This document shows, piece after piece, positions 63,418-64,000 of a stretch of 64,000 bases of DNA; the first letter of the stretch is position 1; every line of letters starts with the position of its first letter. A model generated the notes under the pieces. That model was not told the origin of the DNA, searched no databases, and saw only the letters and a program-made list of their open reading frames with translations. The stretch is from Enhygromyxa salina (lineage in GTDB: Bacteria > Myxococcota_A > Polyangia > Nannocystales > Nannocystaceae), in assembly GCF_002994635.1 (NCBI RefSeq), contig NZ_PVNL01000111.1, positions 1 to 64,000 on the forward strand. Reading direction: 5' to 3'. The position numbers were made by a program, and so were the translations under genes.

Positions 63418-63603
63418 GGTCTTGTCAGTGGCTTTATTGCGGTGGATGTGCATACTGTACGCGCGAGGCTGCCAGGGCGCAATTTCAGTCGGTTTCAACT
63501 TCTTTCAACCCACTACAGGAAGACCTCCATGACGCTGATAACCCATGAAATGTGTTGAAATCGCCACGAGTTCATCGAGGCGCTAGACTGTCATCGCGGG
63601 CCG

Positions 63604-63633
63604 GGGGCCTCGCCGACGAGGACCGAAGGCCCC
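63604..63633. other. GC-rich hairpin in intergenic region
   Basis: GGGGCCT and AGGCCCC (7-bp arms, 16-nt loop) in the 273-bp gap between the divergent phospholipase and FAD-oxidoreductase genes. Otherwise I see nothing in that gap. Confidence 0.35.
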
Positions 63634-63690
63634 GCCCGAACCGAGCCTCATGAGCACGGCAACCTCGCGTTGCAGTTAGCACTTTGTACC

Positions 63691-64000
63691 ATGCCGAACA
63701 AGACTCCATCGTCTCTCCCTTCCCTGGCCTCGCTCGATGTGCAGTGTGATACGCAATGTCTCGAGTTCATCGTTCCTGATGAGGCAGCGTACGATCACTG
63801 GCGGCTCACCCCCAACGAGCGCTTCGACTACAGGCCCAACGTCATCGCCAAGTGCCAGAGCAGGTCCCACGTCAAGTGGTGCGTCGACCATTGCCGCGAG
63901 AATGGTTTGAAGTTCCGGGTACGCGCTGGCGGCCATCATCAGGAGGGTATGTCCTCGGCCGATGGGGTATGGATCATCGATCTGTCGTGCATGAAGACCG
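63691..64000 (+). CDS. FAD-linked oxidoreductase (berberine-bridge/VAO fold), partial
   Basis: The N-terminal 103 residues of a gene that continues beyond the window. RPNVIAKCQSRSHVKWCVDH followed by RVRAGGHHQEGMSSADGVW and IIDLS is the FAD_binding_4 (PCMH) pattern, and the His in AGGHH is the usual covalent-flavin site of berberine-bridge-like enzymes. It oxidises an unknown substrate. ATG 63691 is the first start; no signal peptide. Codon usage is less GC-rich than the chromosome average. Confidence 0.75.
   Translation, partial: MPNKTPSSLPSLASLDVQCDTQCLEFIVPDEAAYDHWRLTPNERFDYRPNVIAKCQSRSHVKWCVDHCRENGLKFRVRAGGHHQEGMSSADGVWIIDLSCMKT

Overview
This is a 64 kb high-GC chromosomal window that looks like a predatory-type myxobacterium of the Nannocystales branch (Myxococcota). 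The case rests on several lipoproteins with a lipobox followed by low-complexity Gly-Asp linkers, a MopE-like plus choice-of-anchor-L surface protein, ECF sigma/FecR regulation, an FHA fusion protein, and a sterol-isomerase (ERG2/sigma-1 receptor) homologue. The taxonomic call is inference; there is no rRNA gene in the window.

Layout. 1-19.9 kb is ordinary chromosome: an ECF sigma/zinc-finger-FecR operon, an Rpn-like nuclease, an FHA protein with five DUF898-like membrane repeats, CstA, an L12-domain/TIGR02996 protein, a beta-helix lipoprotein, an NlpC/P60-like protein, a haem-motif lipoprotein, FxsA, an ABC1 kinase and a YkgJ-like Cys-cluster protein.

19.97-40.3 kb is a lower-GC, repeat-rich polymorphic-toxin island. 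A 1,440 bp Rhs core is present three times at exactly equal length (21438, 28184, 34083) and once truncated (37353), with several smaller scraps. Each complete core has a different C-terminal tip followed within 8-12 bp by a small gene in the immunity position: an ADP-ribosyltransferase-like tip with a SUMF1/FGE-like protein, a CdiA-C tRNase-type tip with a SitI3-like protein, and a Stv-like tip with a CxxC protein whose paralogue sits at the left edge of the island. A roughly 50 bp element with two nested palindromes and an ATG occurs four times at cassette junctions. An intact IS21-family element (31436-33913, 6 bp target duplication) splits an Rhs remnant. The right edge cuts a gene against a pirin gene.

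40.3-64 kb returns to chromosomal genes: pirin, adk, a large (GD)n/MopE/AnchorL lipoprotein, an apparent operon (uncharacterised, GH3-like, TetR, ERG2-like), a TerB-PPP phosphatase, lipoproteins, mpg, a ferritin-like lipoprotein, a C15-peptidase-like lipoprotein, a dCMP-deaminase-type enzyme, a membrane-anchored sigma-factor fusion, recA, cinA, a PP2C phosphatase, a PI-PLC-type phospholipase and the start of a berberine-bridge-like FAD oxidoreductase.

The main biological theme is interbacterial antagonism by Rhs tip exchange, with silent cassettes and stacked immunity genes. The remaining genes are envelope, regulation and DNA-repair functions.
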